A stretch of DNA of 64,000 nt. Source: Halictus rubicundus (lineage: Eukaryota; Arthropoda; Insecta; Hymenoptera; Halictidae). How positions within the stretch are numbered: position 1 is the first letter of the stretch; the number at the start of each line of letters is the position of its first letter. This document shows positions 1 through 12,695 of this stretch, piece by piece. The DNA lies in contig NC_135163.1 of the NCBI RefSeq assembly GCF_050948215.1, positions 2,294,001 to 2,358,000 on the forward strand, read 5' to 3'. A model generated the notes under the pieces. The model did no database searches. It was not told the DNA's origin and saw only the letters and a list, made by a program, of their open reading frames with translations. The position numbers and the translations under genes were made by a program.

Positions 1-1690
1 AACACCTCACTTTACCACTGTGTACACTGTTTTCCGAAGACGTAATCTCCCGTCCCGTTTAGTCCTGCGTCTCCGCGTACCGCGAATCTCGAAACTGAAA
101 CTCGAACGATCCGATATTTTCGTGTCGCTTCCAACTATCCGGGCGGCGTATGCGTTGTCCCACCGGATGGTGTTTCCGTTTCTCCTTGTTTACTCGTGCA
201 AACCCTTTTTGCTGGTTGGATTCGACGGCCGTTCCACGCGTGCACGATGAATGAATGTGCGAAAGGCAGTGATGACAACTCATCGGCCGTGACAACAACA
301 ACAACAATGGCAATGGCAGTGGCAGCGGCAGCGACAACGGCAACGGCAGTCGGATGAGATCCAACGAAGCGACTGACGCGCGTGCTACACGGTCGCTCGT
401 GGTTCGACCAAGACGAGAACACGCGCTAGCAAAACTTCCTCGCTTTGGACGATCGAAAAACACGAGAGAGAACCGAACCGAGCTGCTGTACCAATACAGA
501 GATCCGCTCCGTGCGCGCTGTTGGCTGTTGGTTGTCGGCCAGTTGGGTAGAATCGAAGCGCGTTCGCGTTAGCGTTCGCACGCCTACATACACGCTGTGC
601 ACGCGAGCTGTACACCGAACTGTGCCGGCTAAATCGCGGCTAAATATGTAGTATTTACGCGCGTGACCACGCGCTTTTGATCCGCGTACACACGATTCTC
701 AGGGTCCGACGATCGCTCGTCGATCACGAGATGTCATTATCGCTCGACGACGCACCGACGCAACGACGCTCGCTCGAGGAGCGCTCACTCGCTACTAACT
801 CGCCCTCTCGATCAACTGGCTACCTCTATACAACTGCGCTCAGCTGAGACACCGCGTATCCCCACTGTCTCGCGTAAACACGCTGCTCTCCAGCCAATCC
901 CGACGCGCTCCTTCTTTCCTCCCTCTTCAACCCCGAAACCTTCCACCGTTCTTCTCTTTTCTCTTTCTTCTTTCTTCTTTCCCTCTCCCTCTCTTCTCCT
1001 TTCTCACTCACCCTCTCTTTATCCCTCCTTTGCCTTTCCCGATTCCCGCACCCCGCCGTATCGCACCGCATCCCATCGCATCCCACCGCATCCCACCGCA
1101 TATCCCGTCGCACCCCGCCGCAACCCATCGTCCATCACCCTCTCTGCACACCTACATGACCATTTGCAAACGTCTACACACGATCTGTTTTCGTGTACGC
1201 GTTCGACAGAAGAAAACAAAACGTTAACGTGTAAGACGGTTTTCCCGAAGCACGTGTCGCGTCGTCGAACCTCGAATTTTCGAATCGCGAGCGTACAAGT
1301 TTCTCGCGAAACTTTCCCCTCGCGAGCATATTCCGTAACAGAATTTTTCTTGCGTAAAAAAAAAAAACATCAACAAACAAGCCGCAGATCGACCGGTATC
1401 GTTCACGAACTCGCGAAATATTTTCTCTTTGCGTCTGCAGTCGTTCAAGGTCATATTTAAATCGTTCTGCTTCGATCCCCCTCCATCCATCCTACCTTGC
1501 TTCTTCCTGTCTCCTTCTCCGTCTCCTCGCATCCCCCTTCGTCCTAGTTTCCCCTTCCCAATCTCCCGCTCCCCTTTCTCGTCGAATCGCGAGTCCGAGT
1601 GCGCTGTATCGCGATCGAATTATCCCGATCTTTCGTGGGATTTTATCGTAGTCGTGATCGTCTGCGCGATTATCTCGATCGTGATGCATT

Positions 1691-1734
1691 ACCGATACCG
1701 ATACCGATACCGATACCGATGCCGATACCGATGC
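1691..1734. repeat. ACCGAT hexamer tandem repeat
   Basis: About seven head-to-tail copies of ACCGAT with two T-to-G style variants near the right end. Likely a polymorphic minisatellite. Confidence 0.85.
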
Positions 1735-3428
1735 GCTCAATAAATTTTGTTTTTCGACAAACAGACGCGAGTCGGGAGATCGCATGGCCAGGTTGATTCG
1801 CGTTTCGCGTCGAACAGCGTCGCGCGCATTCGAATCAGCGAAATCCTTGTTCGTTGCTTATCCTCCGATTTTCAAGGACTGCTTCCATCGAGAGTTAAAT
1901 AGAATCGTTCCAGAGACGACGGAATAAACGTTGTACGCTCGATCGGTGGGTGCGGCTGTCGCCGCTTAACCGGATGCTACCTGCAGCACGAGAATACTAA
2001 ACGTTCGCGCTCGATCGTATGTATTTATTTACGGCAACGGTGTCCTAGTCGACGCAATCGTGTTCCGCGCGGTCCAAACGGCCTAGCAAACACACGGGAC
2101 GACGAGCTCCGTGTCCCGGAAAGACGCTCCCAGAGCAAGCAAGCCTGCGTGTCCCTTTTCGTTCCGCTTCTCGCGAGCTCGGGCTCGATTCGCCGATTAG
2201 GAAACCGCGATCGTTCGGTTGCAACCGTTGCCAGCGATAATCCGGGGATCGATCGCGGATAACCGATTACTCTTTGCGTGTTCCTCTTGCCGCGAGCGAC
2301 GCTCGTCCAGCCGACGTTCTGGGGAGGTTTCGGCGGGTGGGGGTGCCAACAAGAAAAATCGACCGCCCACTCTTCTAAATAGCGATAGGTTGCGAAACGA
2401 CCGGTTCGTGCGCTCACTCGGTCTACGACCACGACTATCGCCGAACACCCGCGCTGCATTTCACCCGTCTGAGTCAGCGTATCGCGCGACTCGCGACTCG
2501 ATTTGCGCGTATCGTCGCGTAATTCCCGTGCACTATGCGGAACGTGCGGACATCCATGTGCACAGGCGCTTTTCCGGGAATCGAGACTCGCGTACAGAGG
2601 ATCGTCGCGTCGCCATTTCCTACCGCGAGACACTCGTGTGTCTCTGCTCTCGTAAAACTCCGCGCGAACCGTCGCGTCCGTTAACATCGCAAAATTTCCA
2701 TCGAAACCTGGGGCGTCTGACACGATTCTCGACGACGTACCGTTGTCGACGGAAACGCGATTTCGTGGTCATGTGGCGCGTCGCACACAGAAGAAACGAT
2801 TCGACCGCGAATGTTCTCGCGAGAACGGAGAAACGCGATCGAGAACGGCGAGACACGCTCGAATGTCTGCCGGAAGACGTACCCCGATGCGTGAGAACCG
2901 AACGAAAACCGATCCGGTCTCGAAGGTTTTCGAGAGGCCCGCAGTCTCCATACTAATTCATACTCGTGTGCGCGTGTACTCTCGAATACGCGCGTTATTG
3001 CGGACAACAAGCGCGCATGACGCGACTTACGGTCTCCCATACGCGGAGAGCCTCCGCCGGTTCTGTATCCGAATCGTATCGGCTGGTCGGAATACTCGAC
3101 GACGAGACTCTCGAACCCGAACCACCGGTACGGGCTTGCTCGGGCCTCCAACTTGAGACTTTGCCCGGAGGAAGGATGTGGTCGAACGGAGAACCAGAGC
3201 AGGTGTTTTCTTCCGTTTCGAGCCGTCGCGTCGCGCTGCGCTTCGTTCCATTCGTGTCTGCCGCGTTTTCGACGTCAACCGATCGAACCAGCAACGAGAA
3301 TAAAAATTTCAGGAACGCGCGATCTCGATCGTGTGCGATGATTAGGGCTAGAATCGGCAATCGCTCGACTCCTCAAGAACCGATGCAAGGCGAGGAGAGG
3401 CGTAGAGGGGCGGAGCGAAGCAACAGGA

Positions 3429-3458
3429 GGCGAGGCGAGGCGAGGCGAGGCGAGGCGA
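3429..3458. repeat. GGCGA pentamer tandem repeat
   Basis: Six consecutive GGCGA units in purine-rich flanking sequence. Confidence 0.85.
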
Positions 3459-4278
3459 CACGGCGCAACGCATCGAATCTTACGACCGCGAACAACTTAT
3501 CGATGGAATGTACGTGGAAACGGATATCGGTCCAGCTGTCCAACAGCAGCTGTGTACTTCACCTGTCGTCGTATCGCCGCTCGCGTGTACGCGTATTGCT
3601 ATGTACGCGCGGGCAGCGGGCAGCGGGCTGGAGGCAGGAGGTGGCGGGTAACGGGCGGCGGACAGCAGGCAACGTGCACCAGGGCAATGGTACAACGTTT
3701 TGTATACGTATCGGTAATTCTCCTTCTTCCTCTAATTGCCACGCTCGGCCGTGCTAGTTACTCGATACGCTCGACGCACTCGACCCGCGATGCAAACGTG
3801 CAACGCGAAACCATCTTCGAACTCGAACGATACCGAACCGACGAACGCGCTACTGGGAACACCAGCAGCAACGTTTTCGACGTCGTTCCTCCTGGATTCT
3901 CAGAGAAACATCGCGAGATGATTTCAAGACAATTTTCGCAGTCGCCACGGCGAGACGCGCTCCGTCACGGTACAGAAGTCAAGGGACAATGATTTTACGT
4001 ATCCGGCTATTTCGCGCCAGCCACGCTAAGCGTTCTTCCTGCTCGTCCATCCTCGAGTACTCCGTCCTCGTCTCCGATCTCGTCGATTCTCGATAGCCCT
4101 ACGTCCTCGATCCTCGTAAAGTCGTGTACGCCAAAATGACTTCGATCGTTTGTTATTCGGAAAATCTCCTCGCGTTCGCTTACCGACTCGGTCGTACGCT
4201 CGACGGAATCGTGCGTAAAGCTGACAGTGGGTAGATGGACGGACACGCGGAGCGGTCGGTGGCGACTTGGCTAGATAA

Positions 4279-4400
4279 TAGGTGGGCATAGGTAGGTAGG
4301 TAGGTAGGTAGGTAGGTATAGGTAGGCAGATAGGTAGGTGGGTAGCTAGATAGACAGATAACCGGCTTGGTAGGTAGGTAGGTAGGTAGGTTGGTAGGTA
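4279..4400. repeat. TAGG tetranucleotide microsatellite
   Basis: Two runs of TAGG (about 4289-4318 and 4369-4400) separated by degenerate TAGG/TAGA copies. On the minus strand it produces an artefactual Tyr-Leu-Pro-Thr repeat frame, which is not a gene. Confidence 0.85.
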
Positions 4401-7400
4401 ACCAGTAGCTGACTGGATAACTAGTTGCTGGAATAAGCAAGGAAGCAACGCGAACAGAACGACTCGGGACAAATTTTCAATTACCCGGCAACCACGCGGA
4501 AATCAACACGAAATTCGTCGACGATGCACATGTTCGTATTCGTATTCGCGTAGTCCATCGATCGTTTGGACCGTCTCCGTCCGAGCAGCTAAAACGCGAA
4601 CGGAGATCCACAAATATTTGAAACAAGACGAATTTCTTTGCGTTCAAGTGCAGGAAACCGGATGGAAAGTACATTTCATCGGTTTATACGAAAGATCGGA
4701 CAGGTGCGGGCTGCCGACGATGATACACCTGCACGAGTAACCGTAAAGCGCGCAGCGCAGCGGTTCAACCATCCCGCTTTGCTTCGCCCCGAGCCGATGC
4801 GTCGACGCACCGACGTCCCGACGCACAACGCGGGACGCGTCGTCCATGCGAACTTTGAACAAAACGTATCGAGTGCTCGAGAACCACAGACTCCAAGTCA
4901 ACGCATTCGAATCGCTTGTGGCGAAATATTCCGTGTGCCCTTCGAAACGAATCCTGAAATCGCTAGAAACTACCAGATCGCCAGATTCGCTGTTTCGAAC
5001 GATTCGGTAATGATCGAACCGATCGCTGCAAGGACAAGACCGGCTGGGCTGCGGCTGCGGGTACCCCGATAAATGCAACTTTTTTCTTTTTCAAAACAAC
5101 ACGATGCAACGCGAGGCTACAGGGGAAACCAGCAAGTTACGCGAAATGCAAGGAATGCGATTAGAAACGTTCGTTCCGAAGGTAATGTCAACGAGTTTTC
5201 CCGTCGATCTTAATTTGAATAGAGAATTTAAAAATTTTCGCGCGTCACGCGTGCCGGTACGTTGCGTGGCGTCGATATTGCGAATCTTTCCTTTTTTTGC
5301 GATCGATAGGTGCGCGCGTTCATTTTGCCGGTAAAAGTAATTCGTTGAATCATAGTTGAACTCCGGTATCGACATATTTGATCAACCAGGTCGGATACAT
5401 ACATCTTTACGCGATACTCCTATAAACGATTCGAGTTTACGAAAACAAACGGAACTACGGACTTTTATGGTTGATATAATGATTTTTCTCTTATCGAGTC
5501 TCAAGGAACTTCCGCGCGTCGCGACTCGTTGCCCCGTCGGTGTGTTTCCGAACACGTACCGTCGGTCGATAATGCAGGTTTCTACGCATCATTGGAGGAT
5601 AAGTTATCGGCGCCGAAATGGGGCGTTCTTACGCATTTCTCTGCGACCGTACGTTGTCATGCTCTCTTTTTTCATCCGAATAGCAATGCACCGCGGCCCA
5701 TCTTTATCGTCGGATGCTTTTTTTTCCCTGCCGATGTTCCGAGGTTCTTCCTCGAGCTCGTAAGCAGATTACAAATGGGTCGACGTTTACGCAGACTCGA
5801 TTATCGAAAAACCGTGAAATAAACGTTCGTAGAAGGTAAATACGGCTTGAACAACAACATTTACGCGTCGTAAGGTTTATTCGGACTATATTCGCGCGCG
5901 TTACGTATCGAAATTCATTATCGAGGATAAAAGCGGCGGTCGGGTTTTAGCGAACGGTCAATTTCGCGTTTCCAGCGAATAACGAGCATTTTAACGATTG
6001 ATTTTTTTTTTCTTGAGGCCATGGCAGAGCGTGCGCGTATCTGTCGATACGTCGACGCTGTTCAGCTTGAGAGCATTTTATCAAAAGGTGCGCGTAATCG
6101 CAATTATATGTAATATCGGATGCGGAATAGATGCGGCAACAACGGCAACCATACCTTCGCGACGATGAACGTTAAGTCGATTCGCGTTAGCAGGACGCGC
6201 ACTCTTCACGTTAGTTACGAGATACGTGCACCTACCTACTCGATTTCCCTTCCGTTCGACCGCGCAAGATCGTCTACACTCGATCGAGTACAAAAACGAT
6301 AAATTCTAATTACAAGACGGGAATGCCACGCGGATGCACCGTACCCGTTCTTCGAAAACGCGTATGCGCCAACTGGAGGGTGTAACACGTAACACGTATC
6401 ACGGAACACGACGCTCAGTTTATCGAGCAATGCGAAAAAAAAAAGTAGAGATTCAGAGGTAGGATGTAGCAAAGATTGAATTAATCGGACAGCTCTCGGC
6501 TCTCGGAAATTTCTAATCGATTAGTTTCTACTCGGTAGATCGGAGCTTGGAAAATCGTTGGTCCGTTTTCCGTTTCCCCGGGGGACGCGCTACCTCGGAG
6601 ACTCAACTGCGACCGAGCTAATAAGAGTTAACTGATTTCACGAGGAACCGGTCTCGATCGCTCAAACTGGTGTCGAACTGTTCTCGCAAGGGAATCGCTA
6701 ACACGTGGAAATCCTCGATATCGATTCCAATATCGGTAAAACATGTTGAAACGAGCAACGAAATTTAGCTCTAACTTGTAGATATATAACATCCCCGTCG
6801 CGTCAGGTCGCGTCGCGTCGATTCAAAAGATCGCGAATAAACGTATCGACGACTGCACCACCCGTAACAGATTGATTTCTAGTTTACGACTCGACAAATA
6901 TTCCATAAAACCGGCGGTGGTATTTCGTTTTAGCGCCTAACGGTATCATTTTTCCTGACGCGACGTGGACACGGACGTGGTGGTGACGCGCGACATTTCG
7001 GCACCGCGTAGCCACAACCTACATGTACATATGTATATTGATGGGAGGAAAAGAATCGTCGTACAGCGTCGAACGACATTCGATTCGCTCGCGACAAAAA
7101 ATTCTGTTGGGTTTGTTAGCGAAAATTCGTGTTCCGTCGAGTTCGAAAATCCGCGACGAAAGTAATCGACGGGATTGTCGTCGTACAATCATTTCACCGA
7201 CAAAAGCTCGCGTTTTCCTTACGAAGAGCCCCTTGCGTCAGCAACCGAAGAAATCGGGAACCGATAAATCGACCGATTTCACGAGATTAACAGCAACGCG
7301 ACCGCGAACACCGTCGCGTCGTTTCAATCGATTTAAAAAGTCGGAAGCGATTAGAAGGTTCGCCGGCCGAACAGACAACGCTCTTGCTCCGTTATTTCTC

Positions 7401-7706
7401 CTGTTCGTTTTGCCCCTTCGTTCCCTCGAATTTCCGCATCTCTGCCTCTGCAACATCCATCGTTTCACGAGTCGCCTGCCTCGAAGCCCTGTCGCCTCTG
7501 CGCGAAACAAATAATCGTTTTGTATTTCGATTTTTGCGAGTTACAAAACCGTACCGAGATCCAAATGTCCCGTAAACGGGTGTCGGAAACCGCGAACCCG
7601 CCGGTAGCGTGGATACGACACTTGTTCGATCGACGCTCGACGTTCGACGCGCGACGCGGCGCGTGTGTCCGTGCGTGTATCGCGTATCGCACTACACCGG
7701 CACTGT

Positions 7707-7775
7707 GACCGCTTAGATCTCTTAGACCGCTTAGATCCCTTAGATCGGTTAGACCGCTTAGACCGTTTAGACCGC
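7707..7775. repeat. Degenerate 9-bp ACCGCTTAG tandem repeat
   Basis: Seven to eight units of a 9-bp motif alternating between ACCGCTTAG-like and ATCCCTTAG-like forms. The alternation suggests that an 18-bp or longer unit expanded before diverging. Confidence 0.75.
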
Positions 7776-8169
7776 GCTCGAGCCGTTGGTTTATACGGTC
7801 GTTTATAGCTCGTTATGTACGATACGGCTATTTGTCTCGCGCGACCACCGCCATTTCATGGACATTATTAAAATGGGCTATTAGGTGATTTGCATGCCGA
7901 CAATGGCAGACGCAGCTTCGAGATAGGGGGAACTCCGTAGGCGCCACGGTAAGCGGCAGTATGGCGGTGATGTTTCGAGATCTTACAAACGATCCGGACA
8001 AAAAATGGGCAAGGCTATGAGAGAGCGACACGAGGGAGGAAAGGACGATTCGATGACGTCGCGGAACATTTCTTTGCGACGATTTCCTCGAAATCGACAT
8101 TTGAATCGAAATCAAAATTACGACGCGCATAATCGCGAAAGTAAATAGTTTTTTCCGTTGGTAGCGGTA

Positions 8170-8444
8170 CAGTGAATTCTCTTCTTCTGACTCTTAGACG
8201 AAATCTGAGGTTGTCGCCGAGTCATTAACCGAAACCTAAGAGTCATATCCGTCTACAAGTTATAAAAGCCTATGATTACTAAGCGATAGTGACAAGAAGA
8301 CTGAGAAAATGTTTTTCTCCGATACAATGTTGCATATAGCTCGAGAGACGGCTCTCGAGTTTCGGCACCTCACCGCGGTGGTGTGGGTACTTCCACCGAC
8401 TCCAAATTGTAAGATTGGCACTGACTCGTAATGAGAATTCATTG
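8170..8444. mobile_element. TA-flanked MITE, copy A (CAGTGAATTCTC family)
   Basis: A 275-bp non-autonomous DNA element flanked by TA on both sides (8168-8169 and 8445-8446). Its ends are inverted: CAGTGAATTCTC on the left and the complement of CAATGAATTCTCATTACGAG on the right. No open frame of note. The interior is homologous, in reverse orientation, to the element at 58549-58837: both contain a shared block around GCAACATTGTATCGGAGAAA and another around CCTCAGATTTCGTCTAAGAG. TA target sites and a CAGTG terminus fit a Tc1/mariner-superfamily (perhaps pogo-like) element, which is inference. It lies about 1.1 kb upstream of the DH31 TATA box. Confidence 0.85.
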
Positions 8445-8446
8445 TA

Positions 8447-9516
8447 TTACGGTCAGGTCATACTAGGCAGGTCGGACACTGAGGGTCTAAATAAACGCTA
8501 GATACAAAATTCTGTCGGCAGAATTTTCTTTTTCTTTTCCTATCAGGGTCACCACGAAAAATAATATCTACTCGTCGTTGACGTTCCTTTTGTCTCGAGC
8601 AAAAGCTTTGTGAGCGATCGTCTCGCAGTTAGGAACTGTCCGAAAGCCCGCGTGGACGACGGGGATGACAACGATCGCAATGTTACAATTGTCTACGTTC
8701 ACGTACGCAAGAAATAAGCGAATACTCGCGAGTGTCTTGGCCAAGGGAACTTGTCATCGAGCCGTTACCACGTGAATGCAAGCACGAGCCACGTTTGCAC
8801 GCCTAATGGACCCGGCTTCGTTCAATCGGAACTACGTGTCTCTACGATAGAATTATCGACGAATCAAACGTGACTAATAACCGACCGTTCCTCTTTTCTT
8901 TAAACGTTCTTCTACTTACACCTACGCGTTCATGTACGTATTTACACGCGTTCACATTTTCCCCTCTATCGACTCGAATCCGACCGCGTCCGTTTCTTTT
9001 ACGTAACCGGAGTCAAAGTTGCTTTTGTTGCCAAACTAAATAAACGCGAACAATGAGACGGAGTGACATCCGAAACGAGAAGTCGTTCGAACTTTCGACA
9101 ATGCGAGAACGATACGCGTCGCGCGGATAAGAGCACCACGGTTCTCGGTTGCCATCTAATCCGATCCGCTCCCTGGATGGGTCAACCAAAAATATGATTT
9201 CTTGTCTACGTTCGAAGCTCCGATCAGTGGGATTGCGATTGGGATCTCTCGAGTGTACGAGGACGACGAGGACGAGGATGCGGATGACGACGGCGGTGGC
9301 GGCGACGGCAGGGACGGCGACAGAGACGGCGACGGCGACGGCTCCGGGTACGGGCGAGTTCGCGTCACGCTCGTTGGTGGTTACCGGGACGGTACAAGGG
9401 GGTTGGTGGTAGGAAGCTTGGATGGGGTAGAACACGAGTCCATTCGATTGGACGAGAATGTTTAGATACAACAGGGTGGGGATGGGGATGAAGCGAGTGC
9501 CGCAAAGTCGTCGGCT
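8447..9516. other. Upstream flank of DH31, no gene
   Basis: No coding potential recognised. It contains a GAC/GGC-rich trinucleotide stretch at about 9258-9345 that gives an Asp/Gly-rich reading in one frame and Ser/Pro in the other. Its position just upstream of the TATA box makes it candidate regulatory DNA, but no specific binding site is claimed. Confidence 0.4.
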
Positions 9517-9524
9517 TATATAAA
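9517..9524 (+). promoter_or_regulatory. TATA box of the putative DH31 promoter
   Basis: TATATAAA in GC-rich surroundings, followed 25 bp later by an initiator-like TTCAGA (9539-9544). About 80 bases further on comes a perfect splice donor, CAG/GTGAGT, at 9621/9622. TATA, initiator and donor at this spacing make a compact promoter plus non-coding leader exon. The nearest downstream acceptor that precedes a start codon is the one of the DH31 signal-peptide exon at 12673. Confidence 0.65.
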
Positions 9525-9541
9525 CCGGCAACGAAGGGTTC

Positions 9542-9621
9542 AGATTCGCAGAGCAGCGCTTCCCTTCGTCGAGGCACCTAGTCTGTCGAATCCGACGTTC
9601 CGAGTGCCGATTCCCAATCAG
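9542..9621 (+). other. Putative non-coding leader exon of DH31
   Basis: About 80 bp from the inferred start site to the CAG/GTGAGT donor. It contains no ATG. Joining it to the acceptor at 12672/12673 gives a 5' UTR ending in CCGCCAAAAATG. The exon boundary on the left is inferred from the TATA distance only. Confidence 0.55.
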
Positions 9622-10553
9622 GTGAGTCTACGTGCACAAATAATTATAAAACCTATTCATTGAATCCATTCTCCGCGTCGCGCTTGTCCACGTTGAACAG
9701 AATTTATTCCTAAAGTTCGTTTCCCTTGACAACGAGAATCCGATCGATCCCGTGATCGAGGTTACCATTTCGAGATCGCCGCGAAACGGTACGCCGTCTA
9801 TGTTCGAGAATCATTAGAGTCGAATCAGCTTGCTTGCTCGTCCATTGTTCGTGCTTATAAAACACCTGAAAAATCCTGTCCGTGTTTCGTACGCTCCGTT
9901 GACTCGCGAACACACACGAAATAACAATTTGCACCGGGTGTATCGATTTCAATAAGCTCGGAACGAAGCGAGACAAAACGAAAACGACACAAAAGAAAAC
10001 GGGAGGTACGTCGAACAGTGGTCGCAAGAAGCTCTGTCAATTTTGACAGGAACGATTCACGACACGTCCGTACCATTCGTTTCGCGACGAAACAATTAAC
10101 CGTTGCACCGACACGCGGTTTCGTTCGATACAGGACATTTCCGAACGGTGAAACCGACAGAGCCAGGCCAGAGTCGAGCGCGTTCGTTACCGGGTGAAGC
10201 AACACGGTGCCAATATCGGCTTATGTGCAGCGAATCCTCGTGTTCTTGCTCGTAGAATTCCTCGTAGTCCTTCGGACCTTTCCTCGAACGCGTTCGTTCC
10301 ATCGTGTCCATTTCACGCCTACATCTATCCCCTGCATCGCATCGTATCGCGTCTATCGCACTTGTTTCAACATGGCCGTCCAACTCTTTTCCCGACTCGT
10401 CCGTCAATCTGTTGGTCGCGAATGGACCTAAACGATTCTGATTCTCTCCGCGCCGATTATCGAAACGATTCTCATCTCGTCACCGCTCTGGCACGTACCG
10501 ATCACCGCGTTCCATTTTTTCAGTTTGCGATCGGCAACCCTTCGCTCTCTTAA

Positions 10554-10752
10554 CGCTAGGTTTACGGGTCACTAAATATACCTATTCCACATTACTTTAT
10601 AAAAATGACGAAAATCTGTCTATCCAAATCTTTAGCCATTTTACGAAATAATTTTGTTGAATAATTTCTCATTCGTGCATCTTTACAATTTCGACAATTG
10701 TGAATTAAGAATTCTAGAATCCGCGATTTTTACGGGTCCTGTAAACCTAGCG
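10554..10752. mobile_element. piggyBac-like MITE (CGCTAGGTTTAC family) in DH31 intron 1
   Basis: Terminal inverted repeats CGCTAGGTTTACGGG on the left and the complement of CGCTAGGTTTACAGG on the right bound an AT-rich 199-bp element with no coding capacity. The left flank is TTAA (10550-10553) and the right flank TTAC (10753-10756), that is, a TTAA duplication with one later substitution. TTAA target sites are the mark of the piggyBac superfamily. The family assignment rests on that alone. Confidence 0.7.
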
Positions 10753-11393
10753 TTACGTCCGAATGAATCCGCTGAACGCGTGCATCAACCACCCAAAAAC
10801 AAAGTCGATTTTTCTTATTTTCTGATTATTGAATTTTTTGCTCGTAATGCGTCCTTCGCGTTCGTCTGTTAATTAATCCACGTTCCGAGACGAGTGATTT
10901 TCTTTCGCGTTTTTGCGACACGCAAACGAATCGACGCGACGCGACGCGACGATCCGGCCGCCAAGTTGTCGCGCATCGGTTCCGCGATAGAAAAAGGATT
11001 ACGCGCAAAAGCTTTGCTGTTATTAAGTAAACACGGGGGTAGCCGTTCTATCTCTTCGATCGAGGAAAAGGGAATTGCTTCTCGACCGCGTACCACGACC
11101 GCTAAAAGTCGCGTAAACTCGATCCGAATTCGCCTGTTTCTCCAGAGATAGTTCGCAACCGTAACCTTTGGTTTCGACCGACGCAGCGTTTCCAACAAAG
11201 TGGATGCTTCAGTCCGCAACGCGATACGATTTATCAAAGAACATTTTCTAAAGAGGAAACTTTACTCTGAAATAATCGCAGACGTTTCGTCCCGAAAGAA
11301 TTTCTCGTGAATCCTCCAACAAACAAACTTCATGCTCGGTATTTCACCAAATTCCTTCCCTTGTACTATCCACCCACCTTTTTCCATTTCTTT

Positions 11394-11432
11394 CTCTCCT
11401 CTCTCTATCTCTCTCTCTCTCTCTCTCTCTCG
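11394..11432. repeat. CT dinucleotide microsatellite
   Basis: Nearly pure CT run inside the long first intron of the DH31 gene. Confidence 0.85.
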
Positions 11433-11680
11433 AACCATCCAGTCCAACATTTTCTCATGATCCGACGATTTATCTGTCGCAAAGTTTCGAATAGACACGC
11501 GCAACAAGTGCGTGCTCCTATGCCCGAAGAAATATTTGCAAGACCGAGAAGCGACGCAGCTGCTTCATCGCATTCGAATTTGACGGGGGTTCGTGCCTTC
11601 CTAAACGAATTCGTCTTTCCGCGTGTTTCCTCGCGGAATCCGTCGGAACAACATCCATGTGCGACAAGCCATGGCGGTGG

Positions 11681-11761
11681 GAAGGAAACGGGAAATGAGA
11701 AACGGGCAACGGCAAACGGAAAATGGAAAACGGGAAACGGAAAAGGGGAAACGGGAAACGC
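11681..11761. repeat. Degenerate purine-rich CGGGAAA-type tandem repeat
   Basis: About eleven diverged units of 6-8 bp built on ACGGGAA/ACGGAAA, in DH31 intron 1. The strand asymmetry is strong, with almost no T on the plus strand. Confidence 0.75.
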
Positions 11762-12695
11762 AAATTGCTGAATAAGATTTGAACAACGATCGAGTATAAC
11801 CAAACGCTACAGAAAGACGAGACCGGAACGGAAAGAACAGTGCGTGAATAAACTGTAAATAAATCTTGCGACGTGTAAATTGATAAAAATAAAAAGAACG
11901 CGAATGTGGATTGCGAAGAATTTAGCATACGATCGAAAGCTCCTCGCTTTCATCGTCCTTGACAAAATCAAGTACAACACGCGTCGTGAAGTAACGTTCA
12001 CCGTCAATTATCGAAAACGACGAATCCAATTATTTCGCGTTACGGGCGAATCGGTACGCTCAAAGCGCCTCGTGATTGCCGCACCAATGAAACGCCAATT
12101 CAACGAATATCGAAACTGATAGCAAACTGAAAGGCGTCGCTGTAATCCAAACCGTGCGATGAAATGGTCGTTGTTGTTTCGGTCGCGATTGAAAATCAAG
12201 TTGGCCGACGTGAAAATTGTCGCGTTTCGGACGAAAGTTGTTGCATCTCGTTGCACAACCTCGGCCGAAGCTTGCAACTCTCCTTTCTGAATCGTGGCTT
12301 CAATAGTTTGTTAGTCGCTCTGCTCGAATACGAGTACACGTCACCACCACTCTTCTCTAGTAGTATTCTGAAACAATATGTATTCCGAATGCGCCAGCAC
12401 TCCGTGCAATCTTTTTCGCTTATTCTACTTCCTCCTCCTTCTTCTGGTTTTTCTTTTTCTTTCTCCATTTCGATTTTTATCGCGCTTCCGAGTATTTTCA
12501 ACTGCAGCAGAAAATGTCACAATTATTAGATAGCAACGATGAGCCTACATTAGTCAGCATTTATTTTACCAGTCGATAGAATCGGTAGCCCAAGACGGTA
12601 CGCGTGATCAAGTGAAAATTACCTAATTTTATGCCAAGACATTTTCTTCCATAAATTTTGTCTCGTTTCCAGATCGAAAACCTACGCCGCCAAAA

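Larger units (their letters stand above)
1..8167. other. GC/CpG-rich region without a supportable gene
   Basis: About 8 kb of GC-rich, CpG-rich DNA. Several open frames exceed 150 codons, but they overlap on both strands, show no recognisable domain and have no convincing start, splice or compositional pattern. They look like the by-product of a high-GC, stop-poor composition. The stretch holds pyrimidine-rich DNA at 905-1030, degenerate CGCATCCCAC-type repeats at 1050-1130, and the short tandem repeats listed separately at 1691, 3429, 4279 and 7707. It may be distal regulatory DNA of the DH31 gene or an intron/5' flank of a gene outside the window; the sequence does not decide. Confidence 0.5.

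Noticed and set aside
401..420. GGTTCGACC-like word as a tRNA B-box
   Set aside because: The surrounding sequence cannot form a cloverleaf and no A-box is found at the right distance.
2025..2956. Long overlapping open frames on both strands (232 and 245 codons)
   Set aside because: Arg/Ser-rich products without domains, mutually overlapping on both strands in high-GC DNA where stops are rare. Neither looks like a protein.
2966..3757. 263-codon open frame on the plus strand
   Set aside because: Contains the GGCGA repeat translation (Arg/Glu/Gly runs), has no known motif, and competes with other open frames across the same bases.
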